Source: Clostridium lentum
GTDB taxonomy: Bacteria > Bacillota > Clostridia > Clostridiales > Clostridiaceae
Assembly: GCF_014287815.1 (NCBI RefSeq)
Contig: NZ_JACOOQ010000005.1
Location: 87,322-151,321 of the forward strand
Length of the DNA stretch: 64,000 nt
Direction: 5' to 3'
Made by a program: the position numbers and the translations under genes. Shown in pieces: positions 17,404 to 26,249 of the stretch; positions within the stretch are counted from its first letter, which is position 1, and every line of letters begins with the position of its first letter. The notes beneath the pieces were generated by a model. That model was not told the DNA's origin and ran no database searches. It was given only the letters and a program-made list of their open reading frames with translations.

Positions 17404-18587
17404 TGAAAACAACTTATATGGATTATTCAGCTACAACATATGTTAAACCAGAAGTTTTAGATGCAATGATGCCTTTCTTTACAGAAAAGTTTGGTAACCC
17501 ATCATCATTCTATGGAATATCAAGAGAAACAAAAATGGCAGTAGATAATGCAAGAGCACAAGTGGCTAAAGCAATAAACTGTGATCCAAATGAAGTGTAT
17601 TTCACAGGTGGTGGATCAGAAGCTGATAACTGGGCAATAAAAGGTATTGCCACAGCTCATATGAAAAAAGGAAATCATATAATAACAACTAAGATAGAGC
17701 ATCATGCAGTATTACATACTTGTGAATTCTTAGAAAAATTTGGTTTTGAAGTAACTTACTTAGATGTTAATGAAGAAGGATTTATTGATTTAAAACAATT
17801 GGAATCAGCGATAACAGATAAAACTATTTTAGTTTCAATAATGTTTGCTAATAACGAAATAGGAACAATCCAACCAATAAAAGAAATTGGAGCAATTTGT
17901 AGAGAAAAGAAAGTATTATTCCACACTGATGCTGTTCAAGCAATAGGTTCAGTACCGGTAGATGTTAAAGAAATGAATATTGATTTATTATCCTTAGCTG
18001 GACATAAATTATATGGGCCTAAGGGAATAGGTGCTTTATATATAAGAAAAGGTGTAAGAATAGATAACTTAATTCACGGTGGTGGACAAGAAAGAGGAAG
18101 AAGAGCAGGTACAGAAAATATTCCAGGAGTAGTTGGTTTAGGAAAAGCTATCGAAATTGCAACTGAAAATATTGAAGAAAATAGAGCAAGATTAACTGTA
18201 TTAAGAGATAAGTTAATTGACGGAATCCTAGAAAGAATTCCATATGCTAGATTAAATGGACCAAGAGGAGATAAGAGATTACCAGGAAACTCTAATATAA
18301 GCTTTGAGTTTATTGAAGGAGAATCAATTCTTTTATCATTAGACTTTGAAGGAATTTGTGCATCTAGTGGTAGTGCTTGTACATCAGGTTCTTTAGATCC
18401 TTCACATGTATTATTAGCCATAGGATTACCACATGAAAAAGCACACGGTTCTTTAAGAACAACTTTAGGTGCTGCATCAACAGAAGAAGATGTGGAAAAA
18501 TTATTAAATGAATTACCACCAATAATAGAAAGATTAAGAAATATGTCACCATTATGGTACGACTTTAAAAGAAAAGGAGAAAGATAA
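17403..18587 (+). CDS. nifS: Cysteine desulfurase (NifS/IscS type)
   Basis: A 394-residue PLP enzyme that takes sulfur from cysteine as a persulfide. The start [19 protein letters not shown] is typical. The PLP lysine is in [12 protein letters not shown], and the active-site Cys loop is [14 protein letters not shown], a long IscS-type loop. It is translated in a tight operon after iscR (1-base overlap) and 2 bases before nifU. It supplies sulfur both to NifU for Fe-S clusters and probably to MnmA for tRNA 2-thiolation, given the operon order. Confidence 0.95.
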   Translation: MKTTYMDYSATTYVKPEVLDAMMPFFTEKFGNPSSFYGISRETKMAVDNARAQVAKAINCDPNEVYFTGGGSEADNWAIKGIATAHMKKGNHIITTKIEHHAVLHTCEFLEKFGFEVTYLDVNEEGFIDLKQLESAITDKTILVSIMFANNEIGTIQPIKEIGAICREKKVLFHTDAVQAIGSVPVDVKEMNIDLLSLAGHKLYGPKGIGALYIRKGVRIDNLIHGGGQERGRRAGTENIPGVVGLGKAIEIATENIEENRARLTVLRDKLIDGILERIPYARLNGPRGDKRLPGNSNISFEFIEGESILLSLDFEGICASSGSACTSGSLDPSHVLLAIGLPHEKAHGSLRTTLGAASTEEDVEKLLNELPPIIERLRNMSPLWYDFKRKGER

Positions 18588-18589
18588 TT

Positions 18590-19033
18590 ATGATATATAG
18601 TGATAAAGTAATGGATCATTTTAAAAACCCAAGAAATGTAGGAGAAATAGACGACGCTAACGGAGTTGGAGAAGTTGGAAATGCTAAGTGCGGAGATATA
18701 ATGAAAGTTTATTTAAAAGTTGAAGATAACATAATCAAAGATGTTAAGTTCCAAACTTTTGGATGTGGATCAGCTATAGCATCATCTTCAATGGCTACAG
18801 AATTAATTAAAGGAAAGACATTGGAAGAAGCATGGGAATTATCAAATAAAGCAGTTGCAGAGGCTTTAGATGGACTTCCACCAGTAAAAATGCACTGTTC
18901 AGTATTAGCAGAAGAAGCTATACATAAGGCAATCAATGACTATAGAAAAAATCAAGGGTTAAGCTTAGAAGGTTGGGAATTTGAAGAAACTGATCACGAT
19001 GAATTACACGATGCAGTGCATGGACACGAATAA
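18590..19033 (+). CDS. nifU: Fe-S cluster scaffold NifU/IscU
   Basis: 147 residues, the NifU N-terminal (IscU) domain with a short acidic/His-rich tail. The three ligand cysteines are in GNAKCGD, FGCGSAIASSS and MHCSVLAEEAI, and the essential Asp follows the first Cys. RBS AAAGGAGA lies within the end of nifS. It builds [2Fe-2S]/[4Fe-4S] clusters on sulfur from the upstream desulfurase. It lacks the separate C-terminal NfU domain of the long nitrogen-fixation NifU. Confidence 0.95.
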   Translation: MIYSDKVMDHFKNPRNVGEIDDANGVGEVGNAKCGDIMKVYLKVEDNIIKDVKFQTFGCGSAIASSSMATELIKGKTLEEAWELSNKAVAEALDGLPPVKMHCSVLAEEAIHKAINDYRKNQGLSLEGWEFEETDHDELHDAVHGHE

Positions 19034-19051
19034 GATTTAAGGTGTGATTAG

Positions 19052-20134
19052 ATGAAAAAGAAGAAAAAGGTAGTTATAGGTATGAGTGGCGGAGTTGATA
19101 GCTCCGTTGCTGCTTACCTTTTAAAGGAGCAAGGATATGATGTAATTGGTGTAACAATGCAAATATGGCAAGAAGATAAAGATTACACAGAAAGAGAAGG
19201 TGGTTGTTGTTCCCTTTCAGCAGTTGATGATGCAAGAAGAGTTGCTAATAAAATAGGAATACCTTTCTATGTAATGAATTTTAGAGATTCATTTAAAGAA
19301 AAGGTAATAGATTATTTTGTGCAAGAATACATAGATGGAAAGACACCTAATCCATGTATAGCATGTAATAAGCATTTAAAATTCGATGAGCTTTTAAGAA
19401 AAGCTAGAGGAATTGGGGCTGATTATGTTGCTACAGGTCATTATGCTAAGATAGAAGAAAGAGATGGAAGACATCTTCTGATTCGTTCAGATGATTATAG
19501 AAAAGATCAAACATATGCATTGTACAACTTTACTCAAGATCAATTAGCACATACTCTAATGCCATGTGGAGAATACACAAAGGATAGAATTAGAGAAATA
19601 GCTAAGGAAATTGGCTTATCTGTATATAATAAAAAAGATAGTGAAGAAATATGTTTTATTCCAGACAATGATCATGGGAGATATATTAAAGAAGCTAGAC
19701 CATTAGAAGTAGTTAAAGGAAACTTTGTTGATAAGAATGGCAATGTTCTAGGACAACATAAAGGTATAGTATATTACACTATAGGTCAAAGAAAAGGTCT
19801 AGGAATAGCTCTTGGAAGACCAGTATTCGTTACAGATATTAATCCAATGACTAATGAAGTAGTTTTAGGACCAGAAACTGATATATTTAAGACAGATTTA
19901 GTTGCTAAGGATGTAAACTTTATTCCTTTTGATAAATTAGAAGGAGAAATTACAGTAGAAGCTAAAGTTAGATATTCAGGAAGGCCTGCTGAAGCTGTTA
20001 TATCTCCAATGGAAGATGGTAAAGTTAAAGTAAGCTTCAAGGAAAAACAAAGAGCAATAACTAAGGGTCAATCAGTTGTATTCTATCAAGGAAACATTGT
20101 TGTTGGTGGTGGAATAATTGAAGGACTTGCATAA
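19052..20134 (+). CDS. mnmA: tRNA-specific 2-thiouridylase MnmA
   Basis: 360 residues. PP-loop [15 protein letters not shown] at the N-terminus, catalytic cysteines in NPCIACN and [10 protein letters not shown], and the beta-barrel C-terminal domain with [17 protein letters not shown]. It makes s2U34 in tRNA Lys, Glu and Gln. Its place as the last gene of the operon after nifS and nifU ties sulfur donation to tRNA modification; this arrangement is common in clostridia. Confidence 0.96.
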   Translation: MKKKKKVVIGMSGGVDSSVAAYLLKEQGYDVIGVTMQIWQEDKDYTEREGGCCSLSAVDDARRVANKIGIPFYVMNFRDSFKEKVIDYFVQEYIDGKTPNPCIACNKHLKFDELLRKARGIGADYVATGHYAKIEERDGRHLLIRSDDYRKDQTYALYNFTQDQLAHTLMPCGEYTKDRIREIAKEIGLSVYNKKDSEEICFIPDNDHGRYIKEARPLEVVKGNFVDKNGNVLGQHKGIVYYTIGQRKGLGIALGRPVFVTDINPMTNEVVLGPETDIFKTDLVAKDVNFIPFDKLEGEITVEAKVRYSGRPAEAVISPMEDGKVKVSFKEKQRAITKGQSVVFYQGNIVVGGGIIEGLA

Positions 20135-20154
20135 ATTTAAAATTAACCATTAAA

Positions 20155-20184
20155 AAGAAACTCAAAGATTTGAGTTTCTTTTTC
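20155..20184 (+). terminator. Operon terminator after mnmA
   Basis: AAGAAACTCAAA, 2-base centre, TTTGAGTTTCTT and T-rich tail. Confidence 0.85.
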
Positions 20185-20242
20185 TATATCTATTTGATAG
20201 AATTTATTTAGTATGAGAAAAATAACAATAGATTAGAGAGTA

Positions 20243-22759
20243 ATGATGAAAGAATTATTGGATCAATTAAAAGAATTAATTATAAATAAAGAATATAGTA
20301 AAATAAAATTGATGTTAGAGATAACAGATAAATATATTAAAGGAAAGCTTTTTGAGGAGTTTTTGGCCATGCTTTTTCAGGGAAATGGTTTTATAGCTAC
20401 CATAAAAGGTGGAGCTTTTGATGGTGGAGCAGATATACTTTTATCTTATCCTAGCAATCCTAATAAGATAGTTTGGATTGTACAGGCTAAGAACTATCTT
20501 AATCCATTGAATAATAGTGATATTATTGCTGAACTTAAAAAGTTTGAGAAAAAAGCTAGCAAAGAATATAACTGTAGACAGTTTATGATAATATCGCTTA
20601 ATGGATATATAGAAAATATAAGGCTATTTAATAAGACTAATATGTCTTTAGAGGATTTTAAATTCCTACAAGTTTTAATAGATAACTATAGTGAGGAGCA
20701 AAATAGGGACATACTTTTGCCAGATTTAAAGCCTCATAATAGATATACATATAAGGAAGTTAAGGCTATATTAGAAAATGAAAAAAGAGTTGCTGTTTCT
20801 AATGCAACAGGAACAGGAAAAAGTTTTATTATACTGCAAATGTTATTTGACTATTTAGATAGAAAATCTATTCTCATAGCACCAAGTAAGGAAATTATCA
20901 TGCAATTAAAAAATATAGCTCCATGGTGTGTTAAAAGTTGCAAGTTTTATACATATAGCAAGTTAGCAGCTATGGATAGAAGTGGTAAGTTAAATGATAT
21001 TAATGTAGAGTTGATATTATTAGATGAATTGCATAGAGCTGGTGCAGAAACTTGGGGAAAAGCTGTAAAGAAAATAATAGATAAAAATAAAGAAACTTCT
21101 ATTGTAGGGTTTTCAGCTACACCTATAAGGTTTTTAGATAATAATAGGGATATGATTGAAGAGCTTCTACAGGGTAATTGTGTTACGCCACTTAGTCTTT
21201 CAGATGCCATTGTAAGAAAAGTATTGCCTAATCCAGTTTATGTTTCAGCAATTTATAATCTTGATAAAGAGATAAAAAAACGTATGGAACAAATGGAAGA
21301 AGAAATCATCACTAAAGAAGATAAAAAAAGATATATAAAAGAGCTTGAAGAGTATAAAAAGATATGGCAAAAGGAAAATAATATTCCAAACATAATAAAA
21401 AAGCATTTGCCTTATGGACATAACATTAAGTTTATCGTATTTTGTGAAAATAATTTTCATTTAATAAAAATGATACCAAAGGTAAATGATTGGTTTAAAA
21501 AGGCTTTTCCTATTTGTAAAAATATTAAAAGTTATACTATAACATCTCAAAGTAATAATGTAAAAAATACAATAAATGATTTTCAGGAAGATAATAATCA
21601 GCATGAAATAAAGCTACTATTTGCTATAAGTAAGTTAAATGAAGGGCTTCATTTAAAGAATATCAGTGGCATAATGATGCTTAGAAATACCAGATCACCA
21701 GTTGTGTATTATCAGCAGTTAGGAAGATGCCTCACTTCTGAAAATGTTGATAATCATCCAATAATATTTGATTTTGTAGATAATATTGATAATCTAGAAT
21801 TGATTAATTTTAAACGTGATTTAATGAAAAGTGCAGAGGAAAATAATAAATACAGAGCTTCATTGGGGTTATGTGAAGAGCGAATTAATTTTGCCTTATA
21901 TGAAGAACATGAAGATGTCATAAGTAAATTTAGAAATATTGAAAAAAAGATTACTTATAATTGGTATGATAATTTTAATTATCTAGTGAAATTCTATGAA
22001 GTAAATGGTCATATAGAAGTACCTAAAGATAAAGTAAATGAGAGACTTTATAAATGGTGCGCTCTACAAAGAAGCTTATATAATAAACAAGTTCTTAATG
22101 AGGAATTTGTACAGTGTTTAGAAGCAATAGATTTTAAATGGGATTTAAGGCTTGAGAAATGGAAAGAGAATTTAAAGTCGTATCATAATATATTAGAGAG
22201 TAAATACCATAGTAATATATTATATTATGAAATAGTCAATGAGAGTTATTACATACCTATTTATCAATTTGAAGGACTATCTATGGAAGAGGAAAAAATA
22301 ATCAAATGGTTTTATAGGCAGATAAATATATTTAAGAAGGATGAAATGGAAGAAAGTAAAAAGAATATTTTCATCAGTGAGTTACGGAACATTGAAAAGT
22401 ATGTAGAGAATAAGTGGCTTAAATCCATATGGAAGATAAAAAGCTTTTATAACTTTATGAAAAATGAATATAAAATTGATTGTAATAAATTTAAAATTGC
22501 TCCTGAAAAAGATGAATTAAAAGAGCAAATTTGTTTAGAATTTAATAATAAGAGTATTATTGAAAATACAATTGATAAAAATTTACCTAAATCATCAGTA
22601 AGAAGCAAGGTTAATTTAAAAGAAAAGGAAGAAATGCATTTTGTTGCAGCATTTATTAAAGAAAATATGTATTTAGAGAGTATGGAAGGCTATATAGATC
22701 ATTTAAACTATATTTATTATAAAAAGTTATTGGAAGTTTTAAATAATGTACCATCGTAG
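20243..22759 (+). CDS. Mrr-like nuclease / DEAD-DEAH helicase with helicase-associated domain
   Basis: 838 residues in three parts. Residues about 30-125 form a restriction-endonuclease-like (Mrr/PD-(D/E)XK) domain: GGAFDGGADILL gives the Asp, and IVWIVQAKNY the QxK. Residues about 165-560 are an SF2 helicase: motif I NATGTGKSF, motif II LLDELHRAG, motif III GFSATP, motif VI YQQLGRC. Residues about 590-660 (WYDNFNYLVKFYEVNGHIEV, W..LQR, FKWD) fit the helicase-associated (HA) domain. The fusion looks like a self-contained restriction-type or DNA-repair effector; no methylase is near. RBS is weak (GAGAG). Base composition is even more AT-rich than its neighbours, which may indicate transfer. 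Confidence 0.85.
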   Translation: MMKELLDQLKELIINKEYSKIKLMLEITDKYIKGKLFEEFLAMLFQGNGFIATIKGGAFDGGADILLSYPSNPNKIVWIVQAKNYLNPLNNSDIIAELKKFEKKASKEYNCRQFMIISLNGYIENIRLFNKTNMSLEDFKFLQVLIDNYSEEQNRDILLPDLKPHNRYTYKEVKAILENEKRVAVSNATGTGKSFIILQMLFDYLDRKSILIAPSKEIIMQLKNIAPWCVKSCKFYTYSKLAAMDRSGKLNDINVELILLDELHRAGAETWGKAVKKIIDKNKETSIVGFSATPIRFLDNNRDMIEELLQGNCVTPLSLSDAIVRKVLPNPVYVSAIYNLDKEIKKRMEQMEEEIITKEDKKRYIKELEEYKKIWQKENNIPNIIKKHLPYGHNIKFIVFCENNFHLIKMIPKVNDWFKKAFPICKNIKSYTITSQSNNVKNTINDFQEDNNQHEIKLLFAISKLNEGLHLKNISGIMMLRNTRSPVVYYQQLGRCLTSENVDNHPIIFDFVDNIDNLELINFKRDLMKSAEENNKYRASLGLCEERINFALYEEHEDVISKFRNIEKKITYNWYDNFNYLVKFYEVNGHIEVPKDKVNERLYKWCALQRSLYNKQVLNEEFVQCLEAIDFKWDLRLEKWKENLKSYHNILESKYHSNILYYEIVNESYYIPIYQFEGLSMEEEKIIKWFYRQINIFKKDEMEESKKNIFISELRNIEKYVENKWLKSIWKIKSFYNFMKNEYKIDCNKFKIAPEKDELKEQICLEFNNKSIIENTIDKNLPKSSVRSKVNLKEKEEMHFVAAFIKENMYLESMEGYIDHLNYIYYKKLLEVLNNVPS

Positions 22760-22897
22760 TAATTGAGGGTACAATAGCAGCATTTTGTGGCAATAATTCT
22801 TCATAATGAAGAAAAGATTAAAAATAGTAAAATATATTAAAGCATACAGGCCATGAGAAAGTAAAGTAAATATTTTTTATTGCAATAACTTGAAATT

Positions 22898-22934
22898 TAA
22901 AGTAAAATCATTATGTTTAATAAATTTTACTTTA
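22898..22934 (+). promoter_or_regulatory. Leader hairpin before the TIGR04540-like gene
   Basis: TAAAGTAAAAT pairs perfectly with ATTTTACTTTA across a 15-base loop. The AAGGAG ribosome site follows 5 bases later. It lacks a T tail, so a leader or operator role is more likely than termination. A second palindrome, TTCTTCATAATGAAGAA, lies upstream near 22798-22814. Confidence 0.4.
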
Positions 22935-22951
22935 TGTTTAAGGAGAAAAGC

Positions 22952-23188
22952 ATGAGAGCAGTATATAGAAATCCAAAAGAATTAGCTTCAAAAATAAAAG
23001 ATTTAGTAGATACTTATTTAGAAGATATGATAACTGAAGAAAAATTTGAAGAAACTATCATGGCTATGATAGAGAGAAATGAGGATAGAGTATATAAAAA
23101 TGGTTTTATGCCATCTAAGTTAATCAGTGTTATAGGTGAAGAAAGAAAAGCTATAATAGACAAAGTATATGAAAAAATGAATAAATAA
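22952..23188 (+). CDS. Small TIGR04540-family-like protein
   Basis: 78 residues from the ATG placed 7 bases after AAGGAG. The longer frame begins 13 codons upstream with no ribosome site. The sequence MRAVYRNPKELASKIKDLVD followed by a helical, charged remainder matches my memory of the clostridial TIGR04540 family, which has no known function. It follows the nuclease-helicase gene by about 190 bp and has its own terminator. Confidence 0.7.
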   Translation: MRAVYRNPKELASKIKDLVDTYLEDMITEEKFEETIMAMIERNEDRVYKNGFMPSKLISVIGEERKAIIDKVYEKMNK

Positions 23189-23197
23189 TATTTTTGA

Positions 23198-23225
23198 AGA
23201 ACAGAGCAATATCTGTTCTTTTTTA
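23198..23225 (+). terminator. Rho-independent terminator
   Basis: AGAACAGA, a 6-base loop, TCTGTTCT and T5. Confidence 0.82.
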
Positions 23226-23333
23226 TAAATTTAACTATTAATTAGTATAATCATATAAATTTTAAAAATAGTTACAAAAAATATAAACAAAATTTCTTTC
23301 CTGCATAAATATATGTTATAAGGGGGATTTATT

Positions 23334-23774
23334 ATGGGGCAGGAAAAGAAAATAAAAGACTTTAAATTTTTATGTTTAAAAAATGATTATTTTAAAATAG
23401 GTATAAGAGAAGAGAGATTGAGAAATGATATTTTGTTAGTAAAGTTTGATGATGATACCACCATCTGTAGAATGTATATGAACAATACCCATGCATATGT
23501 TCAGTTCCCTTATAATAAGACAATGTTAAATGAAATAAGGTGCAATACATGGACACTAGATAATATAGGAAGGGGTAGTGGTATCTTTCTTAAAAGCCAA
23601 AGAGATGGTAAGAGTTTTAGAGAAGTATTAAAATGGTATGACGTGAATAACAAAGGATATGATTATACAATTCATGATTCAAGAAAAGATATGATATCGA
23701 AAGAAGAATATGATAAAAAGAGGAAGCTATATATTCGCAAGCATCCATTATCCAATACAAGTTATGCAGTATAA
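23334..23774 (+). CDS. Hypothetical protein
   Basis: 146 residues, with RBS AAGGGGG 6 bases before the ATG. It is soluble, with alternating strands in the first 90 residues (LLVKFDDDTTICRMYM, AYVQFPYNKTML) and a basic helical C-terminus. No signal, membrane segment or catalytic motif is visible, and I do not recognise the family. It has no operon partner: terminators lie on both sides. Confidence 0.55.
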   Translation: MGQEKKIKDFKFLCLKNDYFKIGIREERLRNDILLVKFDDDTTICRMYMNNTHAYVQFPYNKTMLNEIRCNTWTLDNIGRGSGIFLKSQRDGKSFREVLKWYDVNNKGYDYTIHDSRKDMISKEEYDKKRKLYIRKHPLSNTSYAV

Positions 23775-23887
23775 AATAAAAAAAGCAGCACATAGCTATC
23801 TTGGATATATTAATGATACACAAATATTGTCAAACTAGTGTAAAGATGCATAATGATGCTTTTTTACGTAGGAATATTAAAAAATAG

Positions 23888-23921
23888 AATCCTTAGGGCA
23901 GAGTATGTCTAAGGATTTTTT
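23888..23921 (+). terminator. Rho-independent terminator
   Basis: AATCCTTAG, a 12-base loop, CTAAGGATT and T-run. Confidence 0.8.
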
Positions 23922-23960
23922 GTTTATTAAAAATGTTAAAAAAATAAATCTATTTAGACA

Positions 23961-23989
23961 TTGACTAATTATGTAAATAATAATAATAT
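23961..23989 (+). promoter_or_regulatory. pncB promoter
   Basis: TTGACT (23961-23966), 17-bp spacer, TAATAT (23984-23989). Confidence 0.6.
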
Positions 23990-24027
23990 GTTAATATAAA
24001 TAAAAGTTAGCAATATTATCTGCTGAT

Positions 24028-24062
24028 GGAGGTGAATTTTCCTTTTATTATAAGGAAAAAGG
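24028..24062 (+). promoter_or_regulatory. Folded spacer between Shine-Dalgarno and pncB start
   Basis: An ideal GGAGGTG (24028-24034) lies 28 bases before the ATG at 24063, which is too far. Between them TTTTCCTT (24037-24044) pairs with AAGGAAAA (24052-24059). Folding that 23-base stem-loop away leaves about 5 bases between GGAGGTG and the ATG. Alternatively AAGGATGGAG downstream serves the ATG at 24072. Confidence 0.45.
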
Positions 24063-25517
24063 ATGGAGAGTATGGATTTAAAAAACGAAAGAAATTTAAG
24101 TATGTTAGTGGATTTCTACGAACTGACAATGTCTAATGGATATTATGAAAATGGATATGCTGATTCAGTGGTATATTGTGATATGTTCTTTAGAAAAAAT
24201 CCTGATGGAGCAAGTTTTTCAATTGTAGCAGGTTTACAACAGTTTATAGAGTATATTAAAAACTTAAGCTTTTCAGATTCTGATATTGAATATTTAAGAC
24301 AAAAGAATATATTTAATGAAGAGTTTTTGAAATACTTAAGAGATTTCAAGTTTAGTGGAGATATTTATGCAATTCCAGAAGGAACTGTAGTATTTCCTAA
24401 TGAGCCACTTGTTACAGTGAGAGCAAAGGTAATGGAAGCACAATTTATTGAAACAATGCTATTATTATCAATCAATCATCAAAGTCTTATAGCTACTAAA
24501 GCCAATAGAGTTGTTACAGCAGCTAATGGCAGAGTGGTAATGGATCTTGGAGCAAGAAGAGGTCAAGGGGCAGATGCAGCTATATTAGGAGCTAGAGCGG
24601 CTATAATAGGAGGAGTGAGTGCAACAGCAACTACCATAACAGGAAAAGATTTTGGGGTAGATATAGTGGGTACAATGGCTCACTCATGGATACAGTTCTT
24701 TGGTGATGAATATAAAGCATTTGAAGCTTATGCAAAGACTTATCCAGATAACTGTATACTTCTTGTTGATACATACAGCGTTCTTAAGTCAGGAATTCCT
24801 AATGCTATAAGGATAGCTAAAGAAATATTAGAACCAATGGGTAAAAGACTAAAAGGTATAAGACTTGATAGTGGAGATTTATCATATTTATCGAAGAAAG
24901 CGAGAAAAATGCTTGATGAAAATGGATTAAGAGATTGTAAGATACTAGCTTCTAATAGCTTAGATGAATTTATCATCAGAGATCTTGTAAGCCAAGATGC
25001 TAAGATAGATATTTATGGTGTAGGTGAAAGACTGATTACAGCCAAATCAGAACCGGTATTTGGTGGAGTTTATAAGCTGATGGCTGTAGAGGAAAATGGT
25101 GAAATAGTACCAAGAATTAAACTTTCAGAAAATGTAGAAAAGGTAACTAATCCTGGTTATAAACAAGTATGGAGATTGTTTGATAAGGAAAGTAATAAGG
25201 CAATTGCAGATGTTATTACTTTAGCAGATGAAGTTATAGATGACAGCAGAGAATATGAAATATTTGATCCTGTACATACTTGGAAGAAGAAGCTTGTAGA
25301 TAATTTCTATGCTAAAAAGCTTCAAGTTCCTGTATTTATAAATGGAGAATGTGTTTATGAAAGCCCAGCAGTGTTAGATATTAAAGCTTATTGTATAGAA
25401 AGTGTAAACAGTTTATGGGATGAGCAAAAGAGGTTTACTAATCCACAAGAGTATTATGTAGATTTATCATCAGAACTTTGGAATTTAAAAAATGAAATGA
25501 TTAACAAATATAGCTAA
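24063..25517 (+). CDS. pncB: Nicotinate phosphoribosyltransferase
   Basis: 484 residues, the normal length for the family. It makes nicotinate mononucleotide from nicotinate and PRPP for NAD salvage. Motifs: SMLVDFYELTMSNGY near the N-terminus, DLGARRGQGADAA, GTMAHSWIQFFGDE (His near the phosphorylated active-site region), VDTYSVLKSG and RLDSGDLSYLSKKAR with ASNSLDE. Start 24063 is kept because of the folded-spacer arrangement upstream; 24072 is the alternative. It is transcribed alone from its own promoter to a bidirectional terminator. Confidence 0.95.
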   Translation: MESMDLKNERNLSMLVDFYELTMSNGYYENGYADSVVYCDMFFRKNPDGASFSIVAGLQQFIEYIKNLSFSDSDIEYLRQKNIFNEEFLKYLRDFKFSGDIYAIPEGTVVFPNEPLVTVRAKVMEAQFIETMLLLSINHQSLIATKANRVVTAANGRVVMDLGARRGQGADAAILGARAAIIGGVSATATTITGKDFGVDIVGTMAHSWIQFFGDEYKAFEAYAKTYPDNCILLVDTYSVLKSGIPNAIRIAKEILEPMGKRLKGIRLDSGDLSYLSKKARKMLDENGLRDCKILASNSLDEFIIRDLVSQDAKIDIYGVGERLITAKSEPVFGGVYKLMAVEENGEIVPRIKLSENVEKVTNPGYKQVWRLFDKESNKAIADVITLADEVIDDSREYEIFDPVHTWKKKLVDNFYAKKLQVPVFINGECVYESPAVLDIKAYCIESVNSLWDEQKRFTNPQEYYVDLSSELWNLKNEMINKYS

Positions 25518-25531
25518 AAGTAATTAATAAT

Positions 25532-25565
25532 TTTGAACCTGCATGATTTTTTATGCAGGTTCAAA
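25532..25565. terminator. Bidirectional terminator
   Basis: TTTGAACCTGCAT, an 8-base loop, ATGCAGGTTCAAA, between convergent pncB and the HTH gene. Confidence 0.85.
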
Positions 25566-25592
25566 TTGTTTTATTATATGGAAAAATTAAAT

Positions 25593-26117
25593 TCAGATAG
25601 TTTTTTTATTATAGATAACTAACCTATGATAGTTTTCTATATACTCTGAAATTGCTTTATTTATTACATCATCTTCACTTAAGTCAGGATGCTTTTTTAA
25701 AAAAATATTTAAGGTATCGATTATAGAATCTTTTAAAACTATTTTTTTCTGTGATGAGGAAGTAGTTGGTAGTGTAGGGTTATTATTTTGATGATTTTGC
25801 TTATGATTTTGCAAATCGCAATTAATGTTTCTAGTTATTGTTTCCAGCTCAAATATTCTCATTTCTAAGGCATATAGCCTATCAGCAGGGGAAGAGGGTT
25901 GGGCCATAGAAGTTTTGGGAGATTTCAATACTTCTTTATGCTTTAAAAAGTTTTTTCCATTGAAGGTGTAATCATATTTTCCCATTAGAGATTTAATGGA
26001 ACTTTTCTTTATGCCTAAAAGAGTGCTTATTTCATTTAAGCTGATTTTTTTATTTAATTCTAAAATATAATTTACTTTTTTAACTTCACTTAAACTATTA
26101 AATTTAATTTTATCCAT
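25593..26117 (-). CDS. Putative DNA-binding protein with N-terminal HTH
   Basis: 174 residues, with RBS GAGGTGA before the ATG. Residues about 15-50 (YILELNKKISLNEISTLLGI, then KKSSIKSLMGKY) read as a helix-turn-helix. A Ser/Pro/Asn/Gln-rich linker with a predicted short coiled coil (RLYALEMRIFELETI) follows. The C-terminal 45 residues (SIIDTLNIFLKKHPDLSEDD, then VINKAISEYI) could be a second small helical or ribbon-helix-helix-like unit. No closer family is recognised. It is divergent from the tandem DUF445 gene, 132 bp apart, so it might regulate that gene. Confidence 0.65.
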   Translation of the reverse strand: MDKIKFNSLSEVKKVNYILELNKKISLNEISTLLGIKKSSIKSLMGKYDYTFNGKNFLKHKEVLKSPKTSMAQPSSPADRLYALEMRIFELETITRNINCDLQNHKQNHQNNNPTLPTTSSSQKKIVLKDSIIDTLNIFLKKHPDLSEDDVINKAISEYIENYHRLVIYNKKTI

Positions 26118-26249
26118 AATTCACCTCGCAAAATAAAATAAAGTATATAAATATTATACCATAAAATGGAAAATGGATAATAATTTTGTGGATAAATTTT
26201 CTTTGTAGTATAATATAGTAATTAACAGTAATAAAAGGAGAGAAAAACA

